Assembly (NCBI GenBank): GCA_035632055.1
Contig: DASQHO010000093.1
Coordinates: forward strand, 1 to 54,886
Source: REEB95 sp035632055
GTDB taxonomy: Bacteria > Pseudomonadota > Alphaproteobacteria > ATCC43930 > CGMCC-115725
DNA length: 54,886 nt
Direction of reading: 5' to 3'
This document shows, in pieces, positions 16,357-24,039 of the stretch. The notes under the pieces are model-generated. The model ran no database searches. It worked only from the letters and a program-made list of their open reading frames with translations, and was not told where the DNA came from. Each line of letters begins with the position of its first letter. Position 1 is the stretch's first letter. Position numbers and translations under genes: made by a program.

Positions 16357-16600
16357 GGGCGTTTACCCCTTTGTGTGTGGCGATATGGGCTCTTGCGGCC
16401 CGAGACCGATTTCGCACGTGACTTCACGCGCGCCGGCCGTGTAGCAGGAAGATTAAACTCAATGTCAGGTTGCGGCAACGCGGCGGCCGTGCTGCAAAGG
16501 GCATTTTTTGCTTGCGGGTCAATTCGATAGCTATAGCCAACGATCGTTGCAGCCCGCCGCGTGGCAGGGGTCCCGCGCGCTTGCTATAAGGGCGGCCAGT
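16357..16600. other. Intergenic region between MHS transporter and tRNA
   Basis: The 244 bp hold the upstream region of the minus-strand transporter and the leader of the tRNA. TATAAG at 16585-16590 is a plausible -10 box for the tRNA (start near 16597); no good -35 is seen. No open frame or repeat of interest is visible. Confidence 0.35.
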
Positions 16601-16677
16601 GTCCCCGTAGCTCAGCTGGATAGAGCATCAGTTTCCTAAACTGAGGGTCGGGTGTTCGAGTCACCCCGGGGACGCCA
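16601..16677 (+). tRNA. tRNA-Arg (anticodon CCT)
   Basis: 77 nt fold into a full cloverleaf. The acceptor stem is GTCCCCG with CGGGGAC, the D-stem GCTC/GAGC, and the anticodon stem TCAGT/ACTGA around the loop TTCCTAA with CCT as anticodon, reading AGG. The variable loop is GGGTC and the T-stem GGGTG/CACCC holds TTCGAGT. The discriminator G and a genome-encoded CCA (16675-16677) complete the gene. Confidence 0.97.
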
Positions 16678-16872
16678 ATCTCCCGATCGTCTTCATCAGC
16701 CGCGGCATGGCTCGGGTCGTTGCATGCCACGCCGCTGCGGCACGCTGTCCTCCGCGCGCGTGCGGGATATACCGGAACCGGATTAGAATTACGCTGTTGG
16801 CTGCGGTCGCAATGTCGTGGAGGGCAAGGCGGCGCGCTGCAAGAACTTTAGGCCAAAAAAAGGGGGTGTGCG

Positions 16873-17247
16873 ATGCGCTTGGTCATGGCCACGGCAGTGG
16901 GTTTGCTCTGTCTGCTCGGCGGCGCTTTCGCCGCTGGACCATTCGACGGAATTTGGCACGGTACGATCGAGCCATCGGGTTCCGCATGCGTGCAAGGCGC
17001 CATCGCCATGCGGATCACCGATACCGAGATCGCCGGACGGTTCAGCCTCGGCGGCGCGCAGATACCTTTCCGCGGCACAGTCGGTGCCGATGGCGGCGTG
17101 AATGCCAGCTTCAACATTCCGTCGCACGGCGCCTCCGGCAGCATGACCGGGAAGATTTCCGGCACCGATTTCGCTGGCCGGCTGGAAACGAATTTCCAGA
17201 CGACGCGGCGGAGTTGCACACGCAACGTGACCGCCAAGCACGACTAG
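16873..17247 (+). CDS. Small secreted protein of unknown function
   Basis: A 124-residue protein with a clear signal peptide (MRLVMATAVGLLCLLGGAFA, cleavage after AFA). The mature part starts AGPFDGIWHGTI and alternates short strands with glycine and threonine (RITDTEIAGRFSLGG, GSMTGKISGTDFAGRLE), suggesting a small beta-sandwich or lipocalin-like fold. Two cysteines (in SACVQG and RSCTRN) could form a disulfide in the periplasm. A G-rich site (AGGGGG) stands about 5 nt before the ATG. I do not recognise the family. Confidence 0.7.
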   Translation: MRLVMATAVGLLCLLGGAFAAGPFDGIWHGTIEPSGSACVQGAIAMRITDTEIAGRFSLGGAQIPFRGTVGADGGVNASFNIPSHGASGSMTGKISGTDFAGRLETNFQTTRRSCTRNVTAKHD

Positions 17248-17263
17248 CTTTCGAAGATGTGCC

Positions 17264-17296
17264 GCCGACAGACGCTCACGGCGAGCGGCTGTCGGC
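17264..17296. terminator. Long hairpin between convergent genes
   Basis: GCCGACAG (17264-17271) pairs with CTGTCGGC (17289-17296). After one mismatch, CGCTC (17273-17277) pairs with GAGCG (17283-17287) around a 5-nt loop. It overlaps the stop and last codons of the minus-strand lipoprotein gene and lies 17 bp past the plus-strand stop. It has no T-tract, so it may act as an RNA-stabilising end or a weak terminator. Confidence 0.45.
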
Positions 17297-17977
17297 GACG
17301 GTGCTCGTTGGCAACGGCGTCAGCGCGTCCTTGCCGACGGCGTCCGTGATCGCCGGCGGCCAGTCGCCGAGCCAGACCGTCAGCGGCATGATCAACGGTC
17401 GCTCGCCGGCTTCGACCAGCGAGGAATCGAACGCGAAATATTCGCCGCTCGCGCGTTCGCGCAACACCGCCGTATTGCGCATGTGGAAATCGAACATGCT
17501 GCCGGCATAGGACAATGGCGCGACGTCATGGAAACGCAGCAGGTCGTCGCGCGCCATCATCGTCAGATAGGTCCAGGTATTGACCGCTTCGTCGATGCAG
17601 TCGAGCTGCGTCGGATCGCCGTCGTTCGGCCAGATCAGCAGATCGTGCCGCGTCCATTGGTGCGCGATCGTGCCGGTGCGCGCACCGACCAGCCGTTCGA
17701 GCAAGGCGACCGCGCTGGCGATTTGGCGGCGCTCGGCCCGTGGATCGGCTGCCGGCGGCGTGAATTCGCGGCGCACGAATTGCCATTCGGCCGGGCTTAG
17801 GCTGATCGGCGTGCTCTGCGCACAACCGAAGCCGTGGCATTGACGGAAGCCCGCCGGCGTCGGATCCGGCCCGGCATACGTGTCGAGAAACGTACGGCTC
17901 AGGTGCAACGGATCACGCTCGCAGGCGGCAAGCGCCGACACCGCGACGAGACCGGCCACCATGGCGCGCCAGCGCAC
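17276..17977 (-). CDS. Lipoprotein with possible transglutaminase-like Cys-His-Asp triad
   Basis: A 233-residue protein. The N-terminus is a lipoprotein signal with lipobox L16-A-A-C19. Three residues stand in the order and spacing of the transglutaminase/papain-like core: C127 in QLDCIDEAVNTW, H165 in FDFHMRNTA and D184 in EYFAFDSSL. The helix after the cysteine (EAVNTWTYLTMM) also fits. I do not recognise a named family, so the enzymatic role is inference from motif order. If active it would be a periplasmic, membrane-anchored amidase, protease or cross-linking enzyme. It stands alone on its strand. Confidence 0.6.
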   Translation of the reverse strand: MRWRAMVAGLVAVSALAACERDPLHLSRTFLDTYAGPDPTPAGFRQCHGFGCAQSTPISLSPAEWQFVRREFTPPAADPRAERRQIASAVALLERLVGARTGTIAHQWTRHDLLIWPNDGDPTQLDCIDEAVNTWTYLTMMARDDLLRFHDVAPLSYAGSMFDFHMRNTAVLRERASGEYFAFDSSLVEAGERPLIMPLTVWLGDWPPAITDAVGKDALTPLPTSTVADSRSP

Positions 17978-18062
17978 CGTAAGCTCCCTGATGGCAAAGC
18001 ATAACGCGCGCGCCGCCGACGCGCGAGCGGCGCCGGAGCGCCGGGTCGTGCCGGGTTTCGGC

Positions 18063-19184
18063 CTAGACGCCGCCCCAGATTTCGCGCGCGGTTTCGACCA
18101 CCAGCCGGAGCTTGGCGATCTCGTCGGCGACGGCGAGCTTATTGCCGCGCTCGCCGCTCGCGAAACCGCATTGCGGGCTCAACGCCAGCTGGTCCAAGGG
18201 CACGATTCTGGCGGCCGTGTCGATGCGGCGCTTGAGTTCGTCCTTGTCTTCAAGCCGCGGCTGCTTGGTCGTCACCAGGCCCAAGACGGCGATCTTGCCT
18301 TTGGGCAGGAAGCGCAGCGGCCCGAAGCCGCCGGCGCGCTCGGTGTCGTATTCGAGGAAATAGCCGTCGACGTCGATCTCGTTGAACAGCGCCTCGGCGA
18401 CCGGTTCGTACCCGCCTTCAGCAATCCATGCGCCTTCGAAATTGCCGCGGCAGAGATGCATGCAGACGACCATGTCCTTGGGCCGGCCGGCGATCGCGCC
18501 GTTGATCAGCTTGGCGTAGGTATGCGGCAGTGCATCGGGGTCCTCGCCGAGCGCGCGTACCTGGTCGCGCAGCTTGGGATCACAGAGATAAGCGAAATTG
18601 ACTTCGTCGATCTGGAGATAACGGCAGCCCGCCGCCGCAAGATCGTGCACTTCCTCGCTGTAGACACGCGCGAGATCGGCATAGAACGCGCTCAGATCGG
18701 GATAAGCCGAGCGGTCGATGGCGTCGCGTCCGCCGCGGAAGTGCAGGATGCTCGGCGACGGAATGGTGAGCTTGGGCGTGACCTTGGTCACCGATTTCAC
18801 GAACGCGAAATGGTCGACGAAGATCGGCCGAGGCCGCGAAAGCTTTCCTGTTACCGCCAAGCCCGACGGCGTTCGTTCGATTTCGCCCGTATGTGTGTGG
18901 AACTTGGCCGTCACCTTGCCCGGCACCGATTTGACGTTGGCGAACGAAGTCAGGAAATCGACATGCCAGAGCGTGCGGCGGAATTCGCCGTCGGTGACGG
19001 CCTTGAGGCCGATATCCTCCTGCAATTTCACCACGTCGCGGATCGCGACATCCTCGGCTGCCGCGAGCTGCGCCGCGCCGATGACGTTGCGCTTGCGCTG
19101 CTCGCGGGCCTCGAGCAGCGCCTTGGGTCGCAGCAAGCTGCCGACATGGTCGGCGCGGAACGGAGGCGTGTGACGGGCGCTCAT
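18063..19184 (-). CDS. Cobalamin-independent methionine synthase II (MetE-C-like) family protein
   Basis: A 373-residue TIM-barrel protein of the family of the MetE C-terminal domain. It starts MSARHTPPFRADHVGSLLRP. Zinc ligands expected in the family are visible: H243-x-C245 in MHLCRGN and C339 in SPQCGFAS. It lacks the MetE N-terminal half that binds folate, so the methyl donor is probably not the usual methyl-folate; methyl-cobalamin, betaine-like or other thiol-directed chemistry are possible. The protein at 20533-21654 has the same length and the same ligand positions. It is divergent from the binding-protein gene at 19247 across 62 bp. Confidence 0.85.
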   Translation of the reverse strand: MSARHTPPFRADHVGSLLRPKALLEAREQRKRNVIGAAQLAAAEDVAIRDVVKLQEDIGLKAVTDGEFRRTLWHVDFLTSFANVKSVPGKVTAKFHTHTGEIERTPSGLAVTGKLSRPRPIFVDHFAFVKSVTKVTPKLTIPSPSILHFRGGRDAIDRSAYPDLSAFYADLARVYSEEVHDLAAAGCRYLQIDEVNFAYLCDPKLRDQVRALGEDPDALPHTYAKLINGAIAGRPKDMVVCMHLCRGNFEGAWIAEGGYEPVAEALFNEIDVDGYFLEYDTERAGGFGPLRFLPKGKIAVLGLVTTKQPRLEDKDELKRRIDTAARIVPLDQLALSPQCGFASGERGNKLAVADEIAKLRLVVETAREIWGGV

Positions 19185-19198
19185 GATTTTCCCGAACG

Positions 19199-19227
19199 TT
19201 GACAGGGGTTGGTGCAGCGGTGATTCT
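19199..19227 (+). promoter_or_regulatory. Candidate promoter of the orphan ABC binding protein
   Basis: A perfect -35 box TTGACA (19199-19204) is followed after 17 bp by GATTCT (19222-19227), a poor -10. A strong ribosome-binding site GGGGAGG (19235-19241) stands 5 nt before the ATG at 19247. The 62-bp region is shared with the divergent MetE-like gene. Confidence 0.4.
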
Positions 19228-19246
19228 GCATTTCGGGGAGGACACG

Positions 19247-20461
19247 ATGAAAGCACCGCTTGAGATGATAAAGTCCAGCCGCGCGGCCGCCTATGGGCTT
19301 GCGCTGGCTGCCGCGGCGTCGATCGGATTCGTGCCGCCGTCCTACGCCGCCGACACCTATGACATCAACGTCGTCATGCCGCTCACCGGCGGTGCCGCCT
19401 TCGTCGGCCAGGGTCAGAAGGACGCGCTGTCGGCGCTCGAGGAAGAGGTCAACAAGACCGGCGGCATCCACGGTGCGAAGCTGCATTTCATCTTCCACGA
19501 CGAACAGACCAGCCCGCAGGTCGCGGTACAGCTCACCACCCAGCTGCTGACAGCCAAGCCGGCGGTGATCTTGGGATCGAGCCTGGTCGGCGAGTGTCTC
19601 GCCATGGCGCCGCTGATGGCCAGTGGCCCGGTGCAGTATTGCTTGTCGCCGGCGATTCATCCCAAGCCCGGCAGCTGGACGTTCTCGACCAGCGCGTCGT
19701 CGGTCGATCAGATCGCGGCGGTGATGCGCTATTACCGACTCAAGGGCTGGACCAAGATTGCGACACTGATGACCACCGACGCGAGCGGCCAGGACGGCGA
19801 CCGTTCGGTCGACGAAATCCTAAACCGCCCTGAGTTCAAGGGCACGTTGACCAAGGTGATCGGCGAGCATTTCAACCCGACTGACGTTTCGGTCGCGGCG
19901 CAGATCGCGCGCATCAAGGAGTCGGGCGCGCAGGCGCTCATCGCCTGGGTGACCGGTGCGCCGGCGGCAACCGTGTTCAAGGGCATGGTCCAGGCCGGCC
20001 TCGACATTCCAGTGGCGCCGACCAGCGGCAACCAGACCTTCGCAGCCATGGCGCAGTGGGAATCGTTCTTGCCGAAGCAACTGATCATGGCCTCGGCGAT
20101 GTTCCCACCGCATCCGAGCTCGGTGAAGCTCGATCCGCGGATGGATAAGGCGCAACACGCGATGTACGCCATCCTGGCGGCGCACCATCTGAAAGCCGAC
20201 AACATGGTGGCGACGTCGTGGGACGCCGGCCTAATCGTCGTCGAGGGCCTGCGCAAGCTCGGTCCCAAGGCGACGGCGGCGCAGCTCAAGGACTTCATCG
20301 ACAACCTGACCGACTTCGCCGGCGTCGACGGTATCTACGATTTCAAGAAATATCCGCAACGCGGCCTGGGCCCGGAAAGCTCGATCGTCACCACTTACGA
20401 TGCCAAGGCGAAAGAGTGGGTGTGGATATCGAAATCGGGCGGCGAGCCGCTGAAGAAATAG
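19247..20461 (+). CDS. ABC transporter substrate-binding protein, branched-chain amino acid type
   Basis: A 404-residue periplasmic binding protein. The signal peptide runs to about residue 35 (GFVPPSYAADTYD). INVVMPLTGGAAFVGQGQKDAL is the first strand and loop of the Leu/Ile/Val-binding fold, followed by the two-lobe pattern (AVILGSSLVGECLAM; KGWTKIATLMTTDASGQDG). No permease or ATPase gene lies next to it, so it is an orphan that must use a transporter elsewhere. Two MetE-like genes flank it. The ligand is not readable; the neighbours suggest a methylated or sulfur-containing compound. A terminator follows. Confidence 0.87.
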   Translation: MKAPLEMIKSSRAAAYGLALAAAASIGFVPPSYAADTYDINVVMPLTGGAAFVGQGQKDALSALEEEVNKTGGIHGAKLHFIFHDEQTSPQVAVQLTTQLLTAKPAVILGSSLVGECLAMAPLMASGPVQYCLSPAIHPKPGSWTFSTSASSVDQIAAVMRYYRLKGWTKIATLMTTDASGQDGDRSVDEILNRPEFKGTLTKVIGEHFNPTDVSVAAQIARIKESGAQALIAWVTGAPAATVFKGMVQAGLDIPVAPTSGNQTFAAMAQWESFLPKQLIMASAMFPPHPSSVKLDPRMDKAQHAMYAILAAHHLKADNMVATSWDAGLIVVEGLRKLGPKATAAQLKDFIDNLTDFAGVDGIYDFKKYPQRGLGPESSIVTTYDAKAKEWVWISKSGGEPLKK

Positions 20462-20484
20462 AGGGCAAGGTTTCGATATACAGA

Positions 20485-20511
20485 GGGCGGCGCCACGGCG
20501 CCGCCCTTTTT
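20485..20511 (+). terminator. Rho-independent terminator
   Basis: A 10-bp perfect stem GGGCGGCGCC (20485-20494) pairs with 20497-20506 across a 2-nt centre and is followed by TTTTT. It lies 24 bp after the binding-protein stop and before the end of the convergent MetE-like gene. Confidence 0.85.
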
Positions 20512-20532
20512 GTTTGACCGTAGACCGGGCGC

Positions 20533-21654
20533 TCAGACGCCGCCCCAAACCTCGCGTGCGGTCTCAACAATGAGGGCGAGCTTGCGCTTCTCGTCGTCGA
20601 TGGTGACCTGATTGCCTTCGACCGTCGACGAGAAGCCGCATTGCGGCCCCAAGGCGAGCTGATCCAACGGCACGAATTTCGCCGCTTCGTCGATGCGTCG
20701 CTTCAGCTCGTCCTTGCTTTCGAGCTTCGGCAGTTTGGTCGTGACCAGGCCGAGCACGATGACCTTGCCTTTGGGCACGAAACGCAGCGGCTCGAAGCCG
20801 CCCGAGCGCTCGTCGTCCCATTCCATGAAATAGCCGGTGATATTGAGCTCGTTGAACAGCGCGTCGGCCACCGGCTCATAGCCGCCTTCCGCGACCCAGG
20901 CGCTCTTGAAGTTGCCGCGGCAGACATGCATGCAGAAGGTCATGTCTTTGGGCGCGCCGGCGATCGCGTTGTTGATCAGCTTGGCGTAAGTGTGTGGCAG
21001 CTGGTTCGGATCCTCGCCGATGCCTTTCACCTGCTCGCGCAGCTTGGGATCGCAGAGATAGGCGAAGTTGACCTCGTCGATCTGGAGATAACGGCAGCCC
21101 GCCGCCGCCATGTCCTTGACCTCCTCGTTATAGACGCGCGCCAGATCGGCATAGAATTGCGCCATGTCGGGATAGGCTTTCTCGTCGATCGCCTTGCGGC
21201 CGCCGCGGAAATGCATGGTCGACGGCGACGGAATCGTGATCTTCGGCGTGACCTTGGCGACCGATTTCAGGAACTTGAAATGGTCGACGAAGATCGGCTT
21301 CGGCCGGCTGAGCTTGCCCGAAACCCGAATGCCGGGCGGTTTGAATTCGATGTCGCCGCTATGGGTGTGGAACTTCACGCCGACCGACGGCGGCACGATG
21401 GTGACGTTGGAAAACCGCTCGAGAAAATCGAGGTGCCAATAGGCGCGGCGGAATTCGCCGTCGGTCGCCGCCTTGAGGCCGAGTGTTTCTTGCAGCTGTA
21501 CCACCTCACGGATCGATTCGTCCTCGACCGCGGTGAGCTGATCCCGGGTAATGGCGTTCTGTTTGTGCTTGTCACGCGCATCGAGCAGTTTCTTGGGGCG
21601 CAACAAGCTGCCGACGTGATCGGCGCGGAAGGGCGGTGCGGTACGCGCGGCCAT
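20533..21654 (-). CDS. Cobalamin-independent methionine synthase II (MetE-C-like) family protein, paralogue
   Basis: A 373-residue paralogue of the protein at 18063-19184. The ATG at 21654 follows GAGGAGGAACC, a very good ribosome-binding site. H243-V-C245 (in CMHVCRGN) and C339 (in GPQCGFSS) are the expected zinc ligands, and PFRADHVGSLLRPKKLL is shared almost word for word with the first copy. As it also lacks the MetE N-terminal domain, it should transfer methyl groups to a thiol from an unknown donor. Both copies point the same way, on either side of the orphan binding protein, which suggests a local duplication of a functional set. Confidence 0.85.
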   Translation of the reverse strand: MAARTAPPFRADHVGSLLRPKKLLDARDKHKQNAITRDQLTAVEDESIREVVQLQETLGLKAATDGEFRRAYWHLDFLERFSNVTIVPPSVGVKFHTHSGDIEFKPPGIRVSGKLSRPKPIFVDHFKFLKSVAKVTPKITIPSPSTMHFRGGRKAIDEKAYPDMAQFYADLARVYNEEVKDMAAAGCRYLQIDEVNFAYLCDPKLREQVKGIGEDPNQLPHTYAKLINNAIAGAPKDMTFCMHVCRGNFKSAWVAEGGYEPVADALFNELNITGYFMEWDDERSGGFEPLRFVPKGKVIVLGLVTTKLPKLESKDELKRRIDEAAKFVPLDQLALGPQCGFSSTVEGNQVTIDDEKRKLALIVETAREVWGGV

Positions 21655-21819
21655 GGTTCCTCCTCGATTTTTGCCGCAGGCCTCGTGCAAAGGGCCTTTG
21701 GTTTTGGCGGGCCGGTCTCTAAAGTCGCGCGCAGTGTCGCGGGCGCAACCAATTGCGTCAAGGCGCGGCACCAGTGGGCGGTGCGCATGGGCTGCCGCCC
21801 ATCGCGCACGGGAGGCACC

Positions 21820-22623
21820 ATGGCATTCGTCCGCACCGGCAATTTCGTCGCGCATTACGATTTCGCGGGCAAAAGCGACGCCACCGCGCTGGTGCTCGGC
21901 AATTCACTCGGCACCGACATGCATCTCTGGGATGCACAAGTGCCGGCACTGGCCGCACGGTTCCGCGTGCTGCGCTATGACATGCGCGGCCACGGTCTGA
22001 GCGAGGCGCCGGCGGGTATCGAGGCCTATACCATCGACGATCTCGCGGGCGACGTCCTGGCGCTGACCGACGCGCTTGAAATCGAGCATTTTCAATATTG
22101 TGGTCTGTCGATCGGCGGCATGGTCGGCCAGAGGCTCGGCGCGCGCGCGCCGGATCGCGTGCGCGCGCTGGCGCTGTGCAATACGGCGATGACCGTCGCT
22201 GTGCCGCAGAATTATCGCGATCGTGCCGATGCGGTGCGCAAGAATGGACTCGCCTCCATCGGCGACGCCGTGTTGGAGCGATGGTTCACGCCCAAATTCC
22301 TGACCGCCAATCCCGACATCGCGCGCGGCATGCGGACGATGCTGACGCGCAATTCGGTTGCCGGCTACGCCGGTTGTTGCCTCGCACTCGCAACCATGGA
22401 TCTCACCACCGACGTACGGCGCATCGCCTGCCCGACGCTGGTCGTCGCCGGTGCCCAGGATCAGGCGACGCCGCCGGCCGCGGCGCGCGCCATTGCTGCC
22501 GCCGTCAAAGGTACGAAACTGGTCGAAATCCCTGATTGCGCCCATATCTCCGCGGTCGAACGGCCGGCCGAACTGACGGCGGCGCTGAGCGATTTCTTCG
22601 CGTCGGCGGCCTTCGCAGCCTAG
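21820..22623 (+). CDS. pcaD: 3-oxoadipate enol-lactonase
   Basis: A 267-residue alpha/beta hydrolase. The nucleophile is S97 in CGLSIGGMVG; D214 (GAQDQAT) and H242 (DCAHIS) complete the triad. LGNSLGTDMHLWDAQ with the oxyanion loop and RYDMRGHGLSEAP are the signature segments of PcaD, which opens 3-oxoadipate enol-lactone to 3-oxoadipate. The ATG at 21820 follows GGGAGG. It is first in the order pcaD-pcaH-pcaG-pcaB, which supports the assignment over a general hydrolase. The 5' region is shared with the divergent MetE-like gene. Confidence 0.88.
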   Translation: MAFVRTGNFVAHYDFAGKSDATALVLGNSLGTDMHLWDAQVPALAARFRVLRYDMRGHGLSEAPAGIEAYTIDDLAGDVLALTDALEIEHFQYCGLSIGGMVGQRLGARAPDRVRALALCNTAMTVAVPQNYRDRADAVRKNGLASIGDAVLERWFTPKFLTANPDIARGMRTMLTRNSVAGYAGCCLALATMDLTTDVRRIACPTLVVAGAQDQATPPAAARAIAAAVKGTKLVEIPDCAHISAVERPAELTAALSDFFASAAFAA

Positions 22624-22709
22624 AATACCGATCAATGCAGATGCGGCAAAACTGCCTACCGGCCGCGCGAGGGATCGTTGCAGGATAGCGGCGGGAGGAA
22701 GGCACGCGC

Positions 22710-23414
22710 ATGACGGAGATACGCGAATACAACCCCGAGCGCGCCGGCGGCCAGCCGTCGAACGACTGGCCGGCCTATGCCAGCACGATCAAACGTCATC
22801 CGCAGCAGAAGCCCGTCGTGCTCAAGCAGACCCTGACGGAAATCACCGGTCCAACCTTTGCCAGCGGCTGGACCGGCCCCGAGCTCGTCGATCTGACCAA
22901 GCAGCATAAAGGCGAGCCGCTTGGAGAGCGCATGATTCTTGCCGGCCGCGTACTCGACGAAGACGGAAGGCCGGTGCCGAATACGCTGGTGGAGATCTGG
23001 CAGGCGAATTCTTCCGGCCGCTATGCGCATGCCAACGACACGCATCCGGCGCCGCTCGATCCGAATTTCACTGGCCGCGGTCACATGGTCACCAACACCA
23101 AAGGCGAGTACCGTTTCCTGTCGATCATTCCAGGCGCCTATCCATGGCGGAACACCTACAACGCCTGGCGTGCGCAGCACGTCCATTTCTCGGTCTTCGG
23201 TCCGGCCTTCGCCACGCGCATCATCACGCAGATGTATTTTCCCGGCGATCCGCTGCTCGAATTCGATCCGATCTATAACAGCGTGCCGGACCAAGCCGCG
23301 CGCAAGCGCATGATCTCCAGCTACGATCCGAATCTGAGCGAAGCCGAATGGGCGCTGGGCTATCGTTTCGATATCGTGCTGCGTGGCCGGCACGCGACGC
23401 CGGTCGGTATGTAG
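22710..23414 (+). CDS. pcaH: Protocatechuate 3,4-dioxygenase beta subunit
   Basis: A 234-residue subunit that carries the non-haem Fe(III) site. The four ligands are visible with exact family spacing: Y105 (SGRYAHA), Y144 (GAYPWRN), H157 and H159 (AQHVHFS). The N-terminal QTLTEITGP is typical for the beta subunit. With PcaG it cleaves protocatechuate between the two hydroxyls to 3-carboxy-cis,cis-muconate in the cytoplasm. GGCGGGAGGAAGG stands upstream of the ATG. The pcaG gene follows after 14 bp. Confidence 0.95.
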   Translation: MTEIREYNPERAGGQPSNDWPAYASTIKRHPQQKPVVLKQTLTEITGPTFASGWTGPELVDLTKQHKGEPLGERMILAGRVLDEDGRPVPNTLVEIWQANSSGRYAHANDTHPAPLDPNFTGRGHMVTNTKGEYRFLSIIPGAYPWRNTYNAWRAQHVHFSVFGPAFATRIITQMYFPGDPLLEFDPIYNSVPDQAARKRMISSYDPNLSEAEWALGYRFDIVLRGRHATPVGM

Positions 23415-23428
23415 GTAGACGCATCGCC

Positions 23429-24016
23429 ATGGATGCCAAGCTCACCCCGACGGCGACCCAGACTGCTGGTCCGTTTTTCCATTTCGGGCTGCTGCGGCCG
23501 GAATGGGCTGACCTGACCGACGGCGGCAAGGCGACGGGCGACAAGATCGTGGTCGAGGGTCGTGTCACCGACGGCGACGGCGCACCGCTGCCCGACGCCA
23601 TTGTCGAAATCTGGCACGCCAATGCGGCCGGCAAATACGCACATCCTGATGACGCACAGGACAAGCCGCTCGATCCGCATTTCCGCGGCTTCGGCCGCGC
23701 CTTTACCGACAAGGACGGCATCTATCGCTTCACCACAGTGAAGCCAGGCGCGGTGCCCGGCCGCGGCAACGCACTGCAGGCGCCGCATATCGCCATGTCG
23801 ATTGCAGCGCGCGGCTTGCTGCATCATCTTTTCACGCGGATCTATTTCGCCGGCGAAAGCCTCAACGCGAGCGACCCGGTGCTGACATCGGTGGATGACG
23901 CCGTACGGCAAAAGACGCTGATCGCTGCGCACAGCGGCAAGGTCAATGGGGCGGCGGTGTGGCGGTTCGACGTCGTGCTGCAAGGCAAGGGCGAGACGGT
24001 TTTCTTCGATTTCTGA
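23429..24016 (+). CDS. pcaG: Protocatechuate 3,4-dioxygenase alpha subunit
   Basis: A 195-residue partner of PcaH. It starts MDAKLTPTATQTAGPFFHFGL, the usual alpha-subunit start, and keeps the shared core IVVEGRVTDGDGAPLPDAIVEIWHANAAG without the iron ligands (the position of the first tyrosine in GKYAHPDD is kept, but the YPW and HVH motifs are replaced by GAVPGRGN and PHIAMS). It shapes the substrate pocket at the interface. I chose the ATG at 23429; the frame extends upstream over pcaH without meaning. Confidence 0.93.
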   Translation: MDAKLTPTATQTAGPFFHFGLLRPEWADLTDGGKATGDKIVVEGRVTDGDGAPLPDAIVEIWHANAAGKYAHPDDAQDKPLDPHFRGFGRAFTDKDGIYRFTTVKPGAVPGRGNALQAPHIAMSIAARGLLHHLFTRIYFAGESLNASDPVLTSVDDAVRQKTLIAAHSGKVNGAAVWRFDVVLQGKGETVFFDF

Positions 24017-24039
24017 CGCGGCCACGCTTCGGGGGAGGA

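Noticed and set aside
16852..16867. A-run followed by a G-run before the small secreted protein, considered as a slippage or phase-variation tract
   Set aside because: The tracts are short (7 A, 5 G), lie outside the coding region and fit a simple ribosome-binding site.
17880..19202. Plus-strand frame (440 codons) opposite the MetE-like gene
   Set aside because: A mirror of a conserved protein; a similar shadow occurs opposite the second MetE-like gene (20641 onward), as expected for paralogues.
20641..21819. N-terminal extension of the pcaD frame
   Set aside because: The frame is open upstream only because it is antisense to the MetE-like gene. The ATG at 21820 with GGGAGG and the family length fix the start.
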